From Oscillospiraceae bacterium (GTDB taxonomy: Bacteria > Bacillota > Clostridia > Oscillospirales > Ruminococcaceae), in NCBI GenBank assembly GCA_900768995.1, contig CAAGEZ010000012.1:1-14792 (forward strand): a stretch of DNA of 14,792 bases, in the 5' to 3' direction. The position numbers and the translations under genes were made by a program. Of the stretch, positions 14,129-14,792 are shown piece by piece; position 1 is the first letter of the stretch, and each line of letters begins with the position of its first letter. Below the pieces are notes generated by a model that had not been told where the DNA came from, searched no databases, and was given only the letters and a program-made list of their open reading frames with translations.

Positions 14129-14560
14129 ATGCTCGTCACAACAAAGGGAAGATACGCTTTGCAGGTAATGATAGACCTTGCCGAGCATTACAGCAGCAAA
14201 TGCATACCCGTAAAGGACATAGCGGGGAGACAGAAGCTGTCTGTGAAATATCTTGAACAGATAATGCCTGTGCTCACAAAGGGAGACCTTGTGTTCGGAG
14301 TCCACGGAAAAAACGGCGGATACCGCCTCAAAAGACCCCCTGAGAGCTACAATGTGGGCGAGATACTGCGCATAGCCGAGGGAGACCTTGTCCCCGTTTC
14401 ATCAATGAAAGAAAGCGACCGGTCCGACGGCACACAGCCCGATGACAGCAGGACGATGAAGATGTGGCAGGACTTCTACAAAATGACCAACGATTATTTC
14501 GACGGCATCACCATTGCAAGCCTTATCCAAAGCGGCACCGATTATGATTATGTGATATGA
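14129..14560 (+). CDS. Rrf2-family transcriptional regulator
   Basis: DNA-binding regulator of 143 residues. The N-terminus MLVTTKGRYALQVMIDLAEH and the winged helix with VKDIAGRQKLSVKYLEQIM (28-46) and GKNGGYRL (60-67) define the family; a dimerisation helix follows near 110-128. The only Cys is Cys25; the three central Cys that bind the cluster in IscR are missing, so it resembles CymR, the cysteine-metabolism repressor, which binds no cluster. GAGGTG at 14117-14122 is six bases before ATG 14129; an in-frame GTG at 14120 lies within that site and is less likely. It is the last gene of the operon, so it would repress its own synthesis together with the pathway. The inferred operator is 197-219. 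Confidence 0.85.
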   Translation: MLVTTKGRYALQVMIDLAEHYSSKCIPVKDIAGRQKLSVKYLEQIMPVLTKGDLVFGVHGKNGGYRLKRPPESYNVGEILRIAEGDLVPVSSMKESDRSDGTQPDDSRTMKMWQDFYKMTNDYFDGITIASLIQSGTDYDYVI

Positions 14561-14561
14561 T

Positions 14562-14597
14562 AAAAATCCCCGTCAGCGGTCTGCCGACGGGAATTTT
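14562..14597 (+). terminator. Intrinsic terminator at the operon end
   Basis: The stem CCCGTC (14569-14574) pairs with GACGGG (14586-14591), with partial inner pairing, flanked by AAAAT on the left and AATTTT (14592-14597) on the right. It begins two bases after the stop of the regulator gene. It would end the transcript started at about 239. Confidence 0.8.
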
Positions 14598-14630
14598 GCT
14601 GTATAAATGCGACCAAAGTTTTACTAACTG

Positions 14631-14792
14631 AGAACCTGTCTTCACAAGCTATGCGCACGTCTTTTCGGCAAATTTTGCCGCAGACTGCGTTAAAAATCCT
14701 TGCCGGGCGACAGCCCGCCTGCGGATTTTTGCCTTGTCTGCAACAAAATTATGCTCGAAAATCCGCACACATTTCTTATGAAGACAGGTTCT
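14631..14792. repeat. 162-bp palindromic repeat element at the window end
   Basis: Terminal inverted repeats AGAACCTGTCTTCACAAG (14631-14648) and CTTATGAAGACAGGTTCT (14775-14792) match with one mismatch. Nested inside are further inverted repeats: AAATTTTG with CAAAATT, GCAGAC with GTCTGC, AAAAATCC (14692-14699) with GGATTTTT (14723-14730), and a GC-rich centre 14698-14724. The whole can fold as one long hairpin. The centre is nearly the reverse complement of 26-53. There is no ORF. The right end is exactly the window end. Confidence 0.7.

Noticed and set aside
1..14792. CRISPR array, tRNA, rRNA or transposase gene
   Set aside because: No regularly spaced direct repeats, no tRNA or rRNA-like sequence, and no transposase or integrase reading frame were seen; the repeats present are non-coding inverted repeats.

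Overview
The window reads as one sulfur-assimilation operon from an anaerobic Firmicute, most likely a gut Clostridia/Oscillospiraceae (Ruminococcus-like) species. This placement is an inference from three things: ferredoxin-style, oxygen-sensitive enzymes (a small siroheme/4Fe-4S sulfite reductase and a dissimilatory-type APS reductase), strong AGGAGG-type ribosome sites, and many short palindromic intergenic repeats. All recognised genes lie on the + strand with overlaps or short gaps, so about 14.2 kb (396-14560) is probably transcribed from one promoter.

Layout. Positions 1-395 hold repeat elements, then a near-perfect sigma-A promoter (204-232) with an imperfect palindrome over its -35, and a possible 19-codon leader ORF (282-341) ending in Arg-Cys-Gln. 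Genes 396-4150 are a sulfate ABC transporter (binding lipoprotein, CysT, CysW, CysA). Genes 4168-8576 are MetY, a siroheme sulfite reductase, a TusA-like protein, a thioredoxin-like protein, a ThiS-like sulfur carrier, a ThiF/MoeB-like activating enzyme and a JAMM peptidase. Genes 8597-14113 are a thioredoxin-reductase-like flavoprotein, AprA- and AprB-like APS reductase subunits, and CysD/CysN ATP sulfurylase. The last gene encodes an Rrf2-family regulator, followed by an intrinsic terminator (14562-14597). A 162-bp palindromic element ends the window.

How it works together. Sulfate enters through the transporter, CysDN makes APS, AprAB-like reduces APS directly to sulfite (no APS kinase or PAPS reductase is seen here), and the sulfite reductase makes sulfide. 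The set MetY + ThiS-like + ThiF-like + JAMM + sulfite reductase matches the protein-thiocarboxylate homocysteine pathway described in Wolinella succinogenes (HcyS/HcyF/HcyD/MetY/Sir). Sulfide is loaded onto the carrier C-terminus, transferred to O-acetylhomoserine by MetY, and homocysteine is released by the JAMM protease. The carrier here ends in Gly-Gly-Gly-Met-Cys, so it would need trimming first. The Rrf2 regulator probably represses the operon through the -35 palindrome.

The most notable points are the complete sulfate-to-homocysteine operon with an AprAB-type step, the short leader ORF, the roughly 150-residue extra C-terminal region of CysN, and the palindromic repeat families at both window ends, which suggest the window may be a contig broken at repeats.
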